Shown here piece after piece: positions 23,501 through 36,600 of a stretch of 64,000 nucleotides of DNA (the first letter of the stretch is position 1; every line of letters begins with the position of its first letter). Made by a program: the position numbers and the translations under genes. Source of the stretch: Mucor racemosus (lineage: Eukaryota > Mucoromycota > Mucoromycetes > Mucorales > Mucoraceae); NCBI GenBank assembly GCA_027405735.1, contig JAPEHQ010000012.1, forward strand, positions 868,001 to 932,000. The letters are read 5' to 3'. A model generated the notes under the pieces. That model worked only from the letters and a program-made list of their open reading frames with translations, did no database searches and had not been told where the DNA came from.

Positions 23501-26500
23501 ATAACACTGAGAATACATCTAAATGTTCTGTGATACACTCAGCAACGTATTTGACAAATTTTTGAAAGATTTCAATCCTTTCTCTATGAGCAGATCGCTT
23601 GGATGGAATCGAGAATCTAAGAAATTCGGCGCCGTGTTTTTCTGCAAAACCAGCTTGAGAGAAACAGATACAGACCATATTTCCTAATAAATTAACACGT
23701 AATGGCTCTTGGGCCGATTTGCAATTTTGCAGAAAGTTTTTGAAGAGCATTTGACAGTATTGGGACACGTCTTTTGGATAATTTGGGTTCAAATGTCCTG
23801 CTTGTTCACAGACCATATCTAAGGCATTGATTGATTGAAGGTATTTAATGCCATCAATAGTTTGACTGGTTTGAATAAGAGCTGATCTATCCATTTGTTT
23901 AGCAGTATCCAATGCCAAATCAACCTTGTTTGTTATCAATGTAGAGCTAATAGATGGTGCTAAAACCTCAATGAACTCTGCAGACTTCTTGCCCAACATG
24001 GTAGTAATGTATTTTTTTGCAATTTCAAACATGCGCTTCACCCCTGATTGAGTAATAGCATTATCATGATGAGATTGTATTGTTTCAGATGTTTCCTTTG
24101 GTAAAAGAAGAGCTTGCGCAATCATATCCATAAAGTTTTTGTGGTAGAGAGTGTCTGAAAAGATACGCTCGACATAATCGAAGCAGTTATCTTCACCCTG
24201 AAGACCAAACACAAGGTCAAAAAAGTATATTAATCGCACCGAAATGTACGTATAAGTTGAAATGATCTTGCTCTTTTCAGAGATGTTCACATCGAGCTTC
24301 TCCTCCAAATAATCAGTAGGATTGTTTCTGATGAAGAAAGCTACAGCCAACAGAAGATGAGAAGAATGAGCTTCCAATATGGATTTAGAATCAACAATGT
24401 CACGCTCTATAAGCCAAACATAAGCATCAAGGGTGCTATTCAATCTTCTGATCCAATTGTGATAAATACTAACAATATGAAGTTCATCTTCGTCTGTCAA
24501 AATAGAAGGTGGTCTTAGTTGTTCTGTTTCATAGATATTGGCCAAGAAATTGGCATCTGTACGCATTTCATTCAACACCCAATCCTTGCTTGTCTTGATA
24601 TTAGGTAAAAGCAATACAAACTTTGAGAAAAAGCTAATACAGAGCTTGACATAATTACGTTGTAATGATCCACCTTCAGTAAATGTCCAACGAACCAATT
24701 GAGGGAAAGCAATCACTTCATTAGCGCCAACAAAAGGTCTACGAGATGCGTGGTTCTCCTTCAAAAATACATCCTTTTTACGTTCAATGATCTTTGTAAT
24801 ATGGTTGATAGCTTCAGTTATTTGAGCTCTTGTACCAATGGAAGGATGATCTGCTTCGGCCATCTTTAAACTCAAAAAGAGTTGACCCAATATCTCGATA
24901 GTGTACTCATCAACCAAGGCTGGCTCTTCTCGGAATTGTCTGTAGATACGATTAAATACTAATGAAGCACCGAATCGTTTTGAGGCACTAGAACTAGACA
25001 TCAAATTATATAATCTTTTCAATAAGGACTTGATATTTTGTGCACCATCTGTAGATCGAGATGTTTGTTTGATAGACCAAATAACAAATTCCTGAATACA
25101 TTCTGCACCATAATCACGAAGACCAGCATCTGCATCACATGAAGCATCTAATAATGATTGCAAAAGAGCAAGAGTTTCTGGATTATCAGCGTGAGCATTG
25201 TTTGTAAGCCAATGAATGATTTGAGAATAGAAGAATTGGTACATGTCTCTAGCAATAGGATCAGCATCTATAGCCAATTTGAGCATTACAGGAAATACAC
25301 GTTCGTAATAAGTATGATATAATGACTCTGTCGATTCTTTGGAAGTCTTGGCAGAAAATGCACTGTTTCCAATCATGTAAATAACCAGACCATGCAATAA
25401 CTCACAAGCAGCGATTTTCACTTGTCTATCAGGCGATGATTCTGCCAATTCGCAAATACGAGGCAAAAACTCATCAAGGTAGATATTGACCTTGACATTC
25501 AAGAAAGGCACTCTTAATTTCAACTTCTTGACGGGGTCCCAGGCAAGCATGCCGTTATCTTCAATAGCATCTTTTCCTTGAGCCAAAAGCTGCTTATTTT
25601 TACCACCTAATCTTCCTAAAAACTGCATCATTCGACGCTGAAGCTCAGGCAAAGCGGCATAATCTTTCTTGACAACACCGATTTCTTCAGATGTCATCTT
25701 GGTATGTACAGTTAAATAACGTCGTTCTGCTGCTGTAGGTATTTTGAACCGCTTCTTGGTTGTCTCTACATGTTCTGTGAAATTGACAACACCAATCAAA
25801 AGATACTCATTGATACAGGGCAAAATGCGAGATAAGAAATTAGAGTCAATGTCGTAATTGAGATTAGGATCAAGTAATTTATCTAAACTATTCATTGCAA
25901 CAGTAGCTAAGGGATGGTATGTGACACCAAGACGAAGAGCCTTTTCAAGGGGAGTGATCAATTCAGTAATCTCAAAGAATTCTGTGGGGTAGGCCAAGAT
26001 TAAGCGAAGACTAGATGCTAAAAGTTCATCTGTAAATTGTTGAAGTCGATGCCATACTTCTTTCAAATATTCTCGATATACCAAATAGGTAACATATTCA
26101 GCAGGCTTGCTAATGCTACTTTGGTCTGAAGAAGAAACTTGATTTGCAATATTGAAGTAAGTTTCACATCCAGCAAACAATTGCTCCTTTTCACAAATGA
26201 CCATAACCTCGGAAACCATGCGATAAAAACCACTGACCATTGGGTGCAATATGCTCAATTCGATTAACGTTGTACCAAGAATGTAAACCCAATGCACTAA
26301 TCTCTTGTTATTGATATCTTTTAAAATAGCAGACCAGAAGTCAACCAAGTTCTGAAACAAAATGAAATCTTTTCGATTTATAGGACGCAAAGATCCGGAA
26401 ATAATGTTGACATTGGCATTGTACTCTTCTTGAACAGCTGTTTCTTCATCACCATCGATTATATTAACCACCTTCAAATTGAGCTGTTTGACAATCTTCA

Positions 26501-28597
26501 TCATATTGACAATGAAGACATCGTAAAGCATTGCCATTAAATCTTTTTTCATAGAAGCAGTTGGTCTATCTTCTTTATCAGGATACAAGTTGTCTTCATC
26601 TTCTGCAGAATTTTCTTTTCTGATACCAAATTCCGATGAAAATCGTTGTTTGTCCAAGATGACCTTCCAGAAATACAAGAGTTTTGTATATGTAGGACCA
26701 ACTTCTTTATCAGACAATTGGATGTTTGTAGCGGTAAATGTCAATGTACATTCGACTGTGTTATAATATTACAAATGTGTTAATATAGCATACTACTATT
26801 TATAAAATACAAAAACTCACAAAGAGTATTAGTAAAACTTCTTGCAATGCCTTCTCCCTTCTTGTAAAGCATAAGCAATAATTGGTAAATGTTGGCGCAA
26901 CCACTTTTTCTAAAATAACCTTGCATTCCAGGAAGTCTTTCAATGAAAATTCTACAGATTTGTTGAAGTGTGTTTAAAAGGTTTTCAGGAATAACATTCA
27001 TGGTTTGTGCAAATGCTGTATATGCTTTAATAAAAGCAGGTAAATGACGAATGTATTCAGATTGATTTTCATTTGTATCAGAATACAACCATTCGCTAAT
27101 CTTGACAAGACTCTCTCGTAATGCTTCTACATCAGTAGTCTTATCTTTGGTCAATATTTTAGCGAAATAACCAACACTACGAATTGCAATTGAAACTCGA
27201 TACATGTCATTTACATCATCTGCTTCTTCTAGGATCTCATTGAACTTTTTCATAAATGCCTACAAAAAAAGGGAGGAGGGAGGAGGTGTTAATAATCACT
27301 TGCTACTTTTTTGCGTTTCTTGGCTTTGCTTACATTGAATATCTCTTTTTCTCGTTTTCCCTGAATGTTATAATATAATTCGATAGAAAGCTAATTGCAG
27401 TTTGCATAAAATTTTCATTAGAAATGTTTATATATGTAGCGATATACGATCATACTTCTTTAATAAATTCTTCAAATGTATGCAAACCATGCTTGCAAAC
27501 AGTTGGATTATGATGATGAGCCCAAGAATACAAACAATCATATAATTTTTCTGAATTTGGCAAAAGCAAATTCGAGAACAATCTAGCATGATGGTAGAAC
27601 AAGCTCAAGGCGGCTATTGGAGTTGCGGATCGAGATGCATTTTTTGTAGTAATCCAAATCTTTACAAGAATATGAAATAACTTCTCACTGTCTTGTGAGT
27701 TTTTGGGAATAATGACAATATCTTTACGGTAAATCAAAGAATCTAAACAATTCAAATATCCTTGAGCAGTGGTGTTTTCAATTTCTTTGCTATTGCTAGT
27801 TTGGTCAGATAAATTGTCGAAACACCATCGTTTTAATCTTTGAACCTGTGTTTCTTCAACAATGTCTGGATAGAAGCGTGAAATGATGCCCAATAACTCG
27901 ATGATTTTGGCTTTAACTGTAGGTCGAGGTCCGCTTGTTACATACTCATTAGCAAACCTAATTGAATATTTTGTTAGTAAAGCTGGCTATGATATCTTCG
28001 ATTGATATTAATACATTTGATATGTTGTAGCAATGTCAAATTCATCAGTTGTGTATTTATTTGATCCATCTAAAAGAACCAACATTACTTCAATTGCTGA
28101 TCCTTTGATATTGGCACTTCCTCCAGTTTTTGCAATATTTCTTACTATTTTCTATTATATCAGATATAGTGTGAATACTTAATCAAAATTTGTCGAACCT
28201 AATTTTTTGTTACCATTAATGTATTTGCATATTTTTGGAAACTTTGTTGTCGTTCCTTGATAAAAGTACACATAATTTGAAGTGATCTCGCTACGGCAGA
28301 TGCTAAATCTCCACTAGAATACTGCTTGCATTTCAAAAGAAACCCAAAGATAGGTCCACCATCTTTAAATAATACTGAACATACTATATCTATATCTTTT
28401 GCATTAATAAAAAAAAATTATGCATTTTTTGTGATTATCTTTTATCTACCAATATTCTTCTCATTTATATTTGACAATAGTTCTGTGCCCAAGTCGTTGA
28501 TTACTTGCAATATAGATTGCTCATGTGCATTGGGATCTTTTGTAAATTCAAGGAGGCTCTGAGCGAGTCCTTCAATGAGATTGATTTGTGCAGACAT
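14558..28597 (-). CDS. PRKDC: DNA-dependent protein kinase catalytic subunit (DNA-PKcs), complete gene
   Basis: PI3K-related kinase that, with Ku, holds and processes DNA ends in non-homologous end joining. About 27 exons. Phased ones: 28450-28597, 28214-28395, 28015-28151, 27456-27957, 27334-27390, 26821-27259, 23361-26755; the rest follow to the stop at 14558. Estimated length is about 4,000-4,100 residues, as in animals. Family marks: HEAT-rich N-terminus with KVAACELLH-like (KIAACELLHGLVIYM) and KRFGASLVFNRIYRQFREE; SYREGEIPDVQISH near 19200; ELEIPGQYDG, SMRRPKRIKIYG and FLVKGGEDLR (about 15950); catalytic GIGDRHMDNF (about 15460-15480); PIDFGYAFG (about 15350); PFRLTRQ; and FATC end QATDPRVLGVGYEGWAPYL. 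The catalytic Asp, Asn and DFG are intact, which rules out TRRAP/Tra1. The FATC and GQYDG match DNA-PKcs rather than TOR, ATM or ATR. No stops break the frame. Confidence 0.95.
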
Positions 28598-29133
28598 GAG
28601 GAAAAACTTTCAAGTAAAAAGTGCTTGATCAAAACTTGACAATTGTGGAATACCCTTCTGTACTTCCAAGATGTAGGTCAGTCACGGTTACATACACACA
28701 TTTGGTATACATATTGATCGCAAATCCTACGAGACACTCGAATAAATCAGTGATTCATCAATGAAATATACAAAATACTTCGTTTTGGGTTTAGTTTCCC
28801 TGTTGATTTGAAATTACAAAGATCCAGCACCATAATTATATCAGCTAGGCACATGTATTCAGAAAAATGAAAAGTAGAATATACTTTTATCACGAGAAAT
28901 CATCATTCAATCAATAAACATCAACATTTTAGAGGGTTTTCTGGCTATATGTACTTATTTTTACAAACTATTAAATAGCTGTAATTATTTCTTTAAACAT
29001 ACTGGTAATATCTGTATTTTTTATACATACTTTTTACACCATGAAAAATGCATAAAATTTGTCTCTTGAAACCCTATAGTAAGGCCGAATCGCCTCAAAT
29101 CGCTAAATCCAATTCCAAACCTCAAAAATTCGA
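28598..29133. promoter_or_regulatory. PRKDC: DNA-PKcs upstream region
   Basis: Sequence between the DNA-PKcs start (28597) and the first repeat base, expected to hold its promoter and 5' UTR. No core motif is clear, and there is no other gene. Confidence 0.4.
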
Positions 29134-29735
29134 TTTTCAACCCTTTACATCCTTTACATCTCTACATACACTTAGACAAAAATGGCTGTAATTTTTACTT
29201 TAGAAAAATCATGTGGTTTGTGAAAACCACGCTTAAAAAAAAAAAAGCCTGAAATACATACGGTGGAATCTGTATAATCAGCTTATATTTTTTTTTATTT
29301 ACTATTTAATACAAAAAAAAAAAGGAGGTATACGGTACATCAACGAATGCAAATTGTCATTTGGGCATTTTTGAGAATTTCATGCAGAACGTAAAATCGC
29401 ATTATTATTCAAATTGATATCATTAACAAAAATGTGCGATAAAATGAATAATTTAAATGAATTGTGTCAATCAAAAAGTTTGAGCAATTATATAAATATA
29501 CTTTAGAATGAAATAATATGAAAAAAATTGGCGTCAAATTCGTTTTGGTCGACTTTAAACCCTCTTTAAAATTTGTAAAATCAGCTCTGTTTGGGGGAAG
29601 CAATTAAGAGTGTCGAGACTTATCAAAGTACTGATCCTAACACATTTCAAAGTGCCGTAGAGCTAGAGCAAATGATGTTTTATAATGTTGCTTACTGATA
29701 TAATAAATGCAGTTTATTTAAGACTAGAAAAACTG
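29134..29735 (+). repeat. Dispersed repeat R3, copy 1
   Basis: From tctctacata through ctgatataataaatgcag this aligns with 35983-36600. Shared landmarks: gtgaaaaccacgcttaaaa, gcctgaaatacata, ggtggaatctgtataatcag, a poly(A) run, cggta-catcaacgaatgcaa, and aatgtgcgataaaatgaataa. It is immediately followed by the R1 module, and this R3-R1 order is kept in both copies, so the two form one 1.4-kb unit. No gene of its own recognised. Confidence 0.75.
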
Positions 29736-30485
29736 TCTGTCAAATCATGCATTCATTAAGAAAAATTGCAAAATCTAGTCCGCGGGGCAACGCCATAATC
29801 ACGCGTAGCGAGACCCAACGGCTAGGTCTCTTATATGCTATGCTATATCTAAGCTTTTAACAAAAAAAAAATTTTTTTCAACTTTTTCTTATATTTAACC
29901 ATGGATGGTCTGAAAATTCAGTTTTTGTAGCGGACATTTTCGAGGCTCATTTTACCCTTACCAACACTCATGATTTTGATCAAAAAACAGAAATATCAAG
30001 TTTTGACACCAAAATCAACGTTGAAATATACTACATTGTGAGAGAAAATTGTAGCTATAAATAATACACATTTTATAAAAGCTTAATATTAAATGTTAAG
30101 TAATGAAAATTTGTAGTTTTGTCCCAAAAACGGTTTTTTGGTTAAAGGGTTTTCATGTAATATTTTGCAATTAAAATGTTTACTGCTTTTTATTGAGCAA
30201 ATAGAGCGTTAAATTCGGTACATTTGTATATTTTTTGTTTTTATAAGTGGAAGTATAATTAACTCTAGATTTGCAAAATCAGAAAAAAAAATTCGGAAAA
30301 TGTCAAAATTGATGATCTGGACAAAAATAATTTTTGAAATTAATATTCCATTTATAAGCGTTGTAAGTCTTAAAAATAAGAGATTTTACAATATTTGAAG
30401 ACTTCTTCAAGAATCTATGATGCTGTACCCACTCGATTCAAGTTTATTACTGTAAATCTTTACACCTTTTAATACTGTGCAATAG
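29735..30485 (+). repeat. R1 module, copy B
   Basis: This 0.75-kb block is shared with copies at 3750-4550 (-), 36600-37335, 44500-45290 and 61565-62390. It begins with ctgtctgtcaaatcatgcattc, includes a hairpin gagacc-N9-ggtctc at 29809-29829, the phrase ttgtcccaaaaacggtttttt, and ends near ttactgtaaatctttacac. Here it is joined to R3 instead of to the CACTA-like terminus. Confidence 0.8.
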
Positions 30486-30996
30486 GTTATTTGATGACAA
30501 TAAATTTTTACTTCCTAATTATCGCGCTTGGGTTGTTTGATAAAAAAAACCCCCCTGTGGTTAAATATAAAAACTAGACGTTTATCCAAAGTTTCGTGCT
30601 TTTTTGGATTAGGAATCATTGACCACATTTTTAAATTGATCTTCATATTAACTCTAAATTATCTGATAATATGAATTAAATAATCTAAAAATAGTTTTTT
30701 TTTTTTCAAGTGGAAATGACATTTCCGAAAGCAATTAGTTTATTTAGTATTAGAATTGTTGTAATCTATAAATTTCTATCATTGTTATTTGTATGTAACA
30801 GAAAAAAAAAAGCAAAAAAATGAGACCAGCCAAATGGACCGCATAATGTATAAAAAAAGAGAAGGGTATATCATAAGAAACATGTATAAATTGGTATAAA
30901 AGATGAATGAAAAATTAAGTAACGGCCGTTAGGGACATAAGAAAATATTGTTGTTGTTTGTAAACTATTTGTTTGCTCGATGGTGTCTTTTTGGAC

Positions 30997-32032
30997 TTAA
31001 TACATAATCTGCAAAAGAGCAGGGTTGATATATTTGACTGGAGGTTCATAAGTTTGTTGCATAAAATCAAATAATTGCTCTTGCTCTTGGGCCAAATCAT
31101 TGCAAGGTTCAATCCAGCTGAATTCTTGAGTAGATTTGGTATTGTTGCTTAAATTGGAATGATCAAAATGAAAGTAATCAACCATTTCCATATCATAGTT
31201 TGTTGTAGTATTAGCATAAGCATTGGAGTCATTGATAAAAGGTAAATCAAGTACACTGAATGGTGAAAAGGGATCAGAACTACATGATGTTGCTGAGGAG
31301 TACATGGCAGTTTCATAAGAAGACACTGGGCTAGAAATTTCAGATTCACTGTAATCAGAGTATCGACTAACATGAGGTGAATCGAATGGAGTAATAGCAG
31401 AAGCGAATGACATTGGAGAGAAAGAGCATGTAGAACGATAGCAAACATCTTCATTCTCAGTTTTAACCTTGGTAGAGTTCCATTCAGATTGAGGGCTGAG
31501 AGGTACATAGCCTTTATCACTTTCAGAAGAAACAACTGTAGCCATAATAGTAGTAGTAGTAGCTTCTTCAGTAGCAGTGAAATCCTTTAATGCAGATGGA
31601 TCTTCATAAATCATTTCCATAAGCTTGTTGTTTTCTTTAGCACGAGAGGTAAATTGTTGTTTCTTGTTTCTGCGGACATAAATACGTTTTGGAGTAACCT
31701 TCTTCTTTGGGGCATACTTGTAGTCGGGATACCTATTAAGCATGAATGATAAATAAAAAAAGGTGTCAAATTAGAGAGAAATGGTCAACTTACAACTCAT
31801 TATGTTCTTTCTTTGCAAGTCTAGCTCTCTCGCGGAATGGCTTCTTTTCTTCTTCAGTTGCTTCTTGCCACCATTTAGCAATAATTTTAGAAATATCGCG
31901 ATGATTGGCACTTGGACATTTAGCAACGATTTCTTTTTGCTTTTCAAGACGATACATTAAAAAGCAATTTAAAGGTCTTGGAATTTGAGATTGTTGTTGT
32001 TGATTAATTTGTTTATTATTAATTTTAGCCAT
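30997..32032 (-). CDS. HMG-box transcription factor (MATA_HMG type)
   Basis: Two exons: 31794-32032 and 30997-31732, joined in phase so that HNEL continues as YPDYKYAPKKK. The HMG box spans roughly residues 15-95: IPRPLNCFLMYRLEKQ, ANHRDISKIIAKWWQ, EEKKPFRERARLAKKEHNELYPDYKY, the pattern of fungal mating-type and Ste11/Rop1-like factors that bind DNA in the minor groove. A basic stretch (PKRIYVRRNKKQQ) follows, then a Ser/Thr/Tyr-rich tail that may be an activation region. I chose ATG at 32032 because it has an A-rich context and opens a Gln/Asn stretch before the box; an upstream in-frame extension is possible. It is not flanked by genes known to border the mucoralean sex locus, so a mating-type role is not claimed. 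Confidence 0.9.
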
Positions 32033-35000
32033 TTTTTTTTCTTGTTGCTGGTTGGAAAAAAGAGAGAAAATAAGATGTAATTTACACAAGAAAACGTTGA
32101 GCTTTGGCCCTATTTATTCTATTTTGCAAAGAAAGTCTATTTGAAGCACAAAGAGATCATCCATCCAATAGAGTTGCTTCCACTAGTTGTATTTTTGAAA
32201 GCTTATTTTTGTCGATTAGTAGCCCTCCTCCCCCCCCACCCTTTTTTTAGGTGTTTTCCAGCTTATTCTTCTCCCCCCTCCTAATGAACATAATGCCCCT
32301 GTTGTTTATTACTACAACTCCCTATACTCTGGCTATATATGGTCAAAGACCGCTTCCAATATTTATATACGCTTTGCTCCTTTTTAAGATCTAATCGAGC
32401 GTTTTTTTTTTTTTTATTATTATTATTGAAGAGATGCTACTTAATTACTTTCTTGTAAAAGAGCAACCCTGAATTTAATTCATTGTGAGACTTATACAAT
32501 ACCGAGATTTAAGCCAACTCCTTTTTTTCATTTAGAGAGATAATGTAGCATTATTTTTTCATTATTCATTATTATTTGATATGCAGTAATATTATTATTT
32601 GTCGCAGAAAAAAAACATACAAACTTGACAGCAAACATCGTAAATTACCGTGCAACACTCTATTTATTTATTTTTTTCTTGGTTTTATTTGTTTACAAGC
32701 GTACGATATGTAATAAACATATTGCGCCTGAGTCATTTATAGATTGCACCTTGATTTTGTCAGCTAAGGTGTCAGTTGTAGAGTTAAACTGTAAGATTAG
32801 TTTGCACAAAGGAGTATGTAAATTTTTACCACGTTTTTTTTTTATTCGCTGTAACTATTATGAATAATAAAAATTCAGACAATAATGAATGTATCTGCAT
32901 ATTGAGGAAGCGAACAAACTAAGTGGACGTGCATAAGGTTATATTTAATGCTTTAGGCCTAATCAATCACGTCCTTTGCTCAAGCCTGTGTGTGAATTGA
33001 TCCCCTTAATTAATCTAAGGTTGGCTTGTTAGCTTCTGTTTCTTTTGTTCTATCATTAATTCACACAAAATTAAGGGAAGTAAATAGTTTTATCAATGGC
33101 GGAAAATCATCAACTATATAGCGTTTAACCTCTTATCTGCATTCAACATTGTTTTACAATGGTTAGTATGTACTATAAACCCGGTTTGACTTTTAATAGG
33201 TGCGTTTTGCATATATCTAAAGAGTGAATAAATATGTAGGTACATATCCTTTCGATTGATCAGTTTAGTAATTGAACTCTAAATCATTATAATATGGCGT
33301 TGTTTGAGTCAAAATTTGTGTATGTATGTTTTTAATAGTTATGCACAAGTACAGCCAATTTACATATTGGTATCTGATACATGTGTCGTACAAATCAGAT
33401 CTGCGTTTATTTCTTTTTAATAGGTCTCTCTCTCTCTCTATCTCTATTTTTTTAGAGTGATATTCCATTGATACGCTTTGACACAGGAAACAATCAAGGC
33501 TAATTTTATGTATTTAGTGATATACATTTGAAAATCAAAAAAATCTAAGAATACGATATTTTAGAGTTAGGATTTTCTGTTGTAATACACATGTGTCGAT
33601 TGTATTTTATACTTTGTAACATAATACACGCACTCTCTTAAGTCAAAGTATACATTATAAATGAAAGGCACTAGTTTACTACTGTATTGGCATTTTCTTA
33701 TTTATGTATACAATATGTATACGTTACGTTTATACACTTATGCTAGGCTTTGATAAAATAAATATTTCTATATGCAAACAAATGATACAACAAAAATAAG
33801 CTTGTGTAATGTAATAATTTATTTTGCCACAATAACCCTTCCGCGATGTTCGTTTTTGGTAGTAAATTTAACTCGAAATACTTTCTCCTTCCTTCTTGTT
33901 TCTTCTTGATAAGAGATAAATAAATTTCTAGTAACGAAAAGACTAATCTAGAATTTAGAGTTTCCAAAAAAGAAAATATTGTATTCCAAACACACACACA
34001 CACACATATTATTTGAATTTATATACAATAATTGATGAGTACTACCACCTATAATTAATAGAAATTGTACGATTTAGATATACTAAATGATTGATTAACA
34101 TAATAACAAATATAGAAGGAAGGTACACTGAAAAACATTGTTTCTCAAACACCATCTGAATTTGTTTACGTGGTGTACAAAGCTATTTTCTTTAAATAGA
34201 TAATAGTAGGTATTATCAAATACGATGTGTGATAGGCTGTGCTATTAGCAGCTTCACGCATATCCTATAAACAAATTAAAAAATCAGGAGTATTGACTGA
34301 TAACTCGTACGAAATATCATACATAATAAATTGAAACAAAGAAACTCTGCCAACAAAACTATGCATATAAACGTGTTGAACAAGTAAGAATAAAAAGAAA
34401 CCAAGGATAATTGTTTTGTGGAAATAAATTTATTAGCATGTATAAAAAACCTAAACCAATGATGTAAAGTGCGTGCATACTATATTAGCTATAATGGGGT
34501 TATCTATATTTTTCATATTGTAAAATAGAGTTATTAACAGGGTAAGATTATTTAATTTATAAGCAACAGCAAAAAAACTCGTTTACAATGCAGGAGTCAG
34601 CATCAGAAGACTGTAAAAAAGTCCCTGTTTGATGCCTATGTATGGTCAAACACCGTAACTTGAAGAAAACTCATTTTTGTACACTGTAAAAAATATATAT
34701 GTGAGCATATGTTTTTATGAATACACAGTAAATGTTATATTCGTATATGTAAGTAAAATAACCATATAATATCATTTGATAAATGCATAAAACTCTAAGC
34801 ACAACATACACTAAACAGGTTGAAGCATTTATAGTTTCAATATTGTTACATTCCCACATAAATTGCATTATGCAAAATAATTCTATAAATCATATCAAAG
34901 GCTGATATGTGATAACTCCAGTTTAATATATAGTATATATTCACTTGTATTTAACACTTTAAACCTCTACTGAATTACATACACCAAATTTTATAGGTTC

Positions 35001-35960
35001 TGACGATCATCAATTAGATCTGCATATATTTGGTAATCCGGGAGAAACAACCCAAGATACAAAATGGATTTTATACCTTTTATAGAAACTTAGACTCTAT
35101 ACTTAGTTTATCTGTGAAAATAATACACATTGCAGATAACTATATCAACAACTATTTAATCTTTTTAGTCACTCAAAGCTAAAATACAATGAATATGTAT
35201 CGGAAAATGTGACAAAAGTCGCTTTCAACCAGATACAACTATTTAAACAGATATGAGAGAATTCTTCAAGCTTTGTAAAGCATATGAAACCCCCAAGATC
35301 AACACGATCGATCAGTCAAAAAGGATTCAGGGATGTTTTTTTTTTTTTTGGCGTTTATATGAAAAAGGAGGTACAGCGGTACTTTCAACATTTATCACCA
35401 CTTTTTCAAATATACGGTAGACACACATAAAGTATAATATTAAACTTTAATAGAAGCTTTTAGTTATGTCTTTTATTATCAAAGGGCCAAAAAATATTAT
35501 AATTAACCCATCAAACAATTCTAAAGGGTTATGAAATGTCGGAAATTATCGCTATTGCAGACTTGCCTTGAAAATCGATTTGTGTTGCTATCTTAAAAAT
35601 AGGCATTTCAATATAAAATAAATGAGCCTCTTTCGTTATTCATTACTTCTATACCCTACTGGTATATTAAAACTCACAGATACAGTTAAATTATATAATC
35701 TATGTCTCTAATGAGGCACAAACTCACAGAAATCAACTTAAAAATGGTAATTTTAAAGAATTTTGTATGGACTTTTCGCATAAATGTGAAGCTCAAGATC
35801 GATCAAAATTATTTCTTGGATCAGACTCCTTATTACTGTTTTTTTATCTTAGATTTTCTTTGGTGATCAGAAACATGATCAACATCGATTTCAAAATCCT
35901 TACAGATATAGATAAAGTTCGCGAGAAACGCTTTATCGATGCTTTGACCTTGAAAGCGGC
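32033..35960. other. Long gene-free region upstream of the HMG gene
   Basis: About 3.9 kb with no convincing gene, RNA or classed transposon. The first 400 bases above the HMG start hold pyrimidine-rich tracts (cctcctccccccccaccc near 32223) that may be part of its promoter. Short runs of ct (33424-33438) and ca (33991-34004) repeats occur. Possible decayed repeats cannot be excluded. Confidence 0.4.
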
Positions 35961-35982
35961 ATTTTTTACTATCTCCATTTCC

Positions 35983-36129
35983 ACATCTCTATATATACTA
36001 AGGCAAAAATGGCTGGAATTTTTTGAAAAACCATGTGATTTGTGAAAATCACGCTTAAAAAAAAGCCTGAAATACATAGAGTGGAATCTGTATAATCAGC
36101 TTATATTTTTTTTTATTTACTATTCAATA

Positions 36130-36166
<37 letters not shown>

Positions 36167-36600
36167 AGTTATACGGTATATCAACGAATGCAAATTGTCA
36201 TTTGGGTACTTTTGAGAATTTCATGCGGAACGTAAAATCGCATTGCGATTCAAATCGATATCACTAACAAAAATGTGCGATAAAATGAATAATTTGGATA
36301 AATTGTGTCAATTCAAAAATTTGAGCAAGTATATAAATATACTTTAAGATAAAATAATATGAGAAAAGTTGACGTTAGATTCATTTTGATCGACTTTATA
36401 TCCTCTAAAACTTAAAATTTGTAAAATTAGCTTTGTTTGGGGGGGAATTAAGAGTGCCAAAACTCATCAAAATACGGATCCTAACACATTTCACAGTGCC
36501 GTAGAGTTAGAGCAGGTAGTGTTTTGTCTAAGGTGTAAAGTTAGTATTTTATAACATTGCTTACTGATATAGTAAATGTAGTTTATTTAAGACTAGAAAA
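35983..36600 (+). repeat. Dispersed repeat R3, copy 2
   Basis: Second copy of the block at 29134-29735, same order of landmarks. Its poly(A) run (about 36131-36164) is over 30 bases against 12 in copy 1, a slippage difference. Confidence 0.75.

Noticed and set aside
14558..28597. TRRAP/Tra1 or TOR as identity of the giant kinase gene
   Set aside because: TRRAP/Tra1 lacks the catalytic DRH..N and DFG motifs, which are intact here, and TOR has an FRB domain and a different FATC end. The GQYDG, SMRRPKR and EGWAPYL motifs fit DNA-PKcs.
30997..32032. Mucoralean sex locus
   Set aside because: No triose-phosphate transporter or RNA helicase gene flanks the HMG gene in the window.
36131..36164. Poly(A) run as the tail of a retroposed mRNA
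   Set aside because: The same position holds a shorter A-run inside the matching repeat at 29314-29326, so it is an expanded internal run, not an insertion tail.
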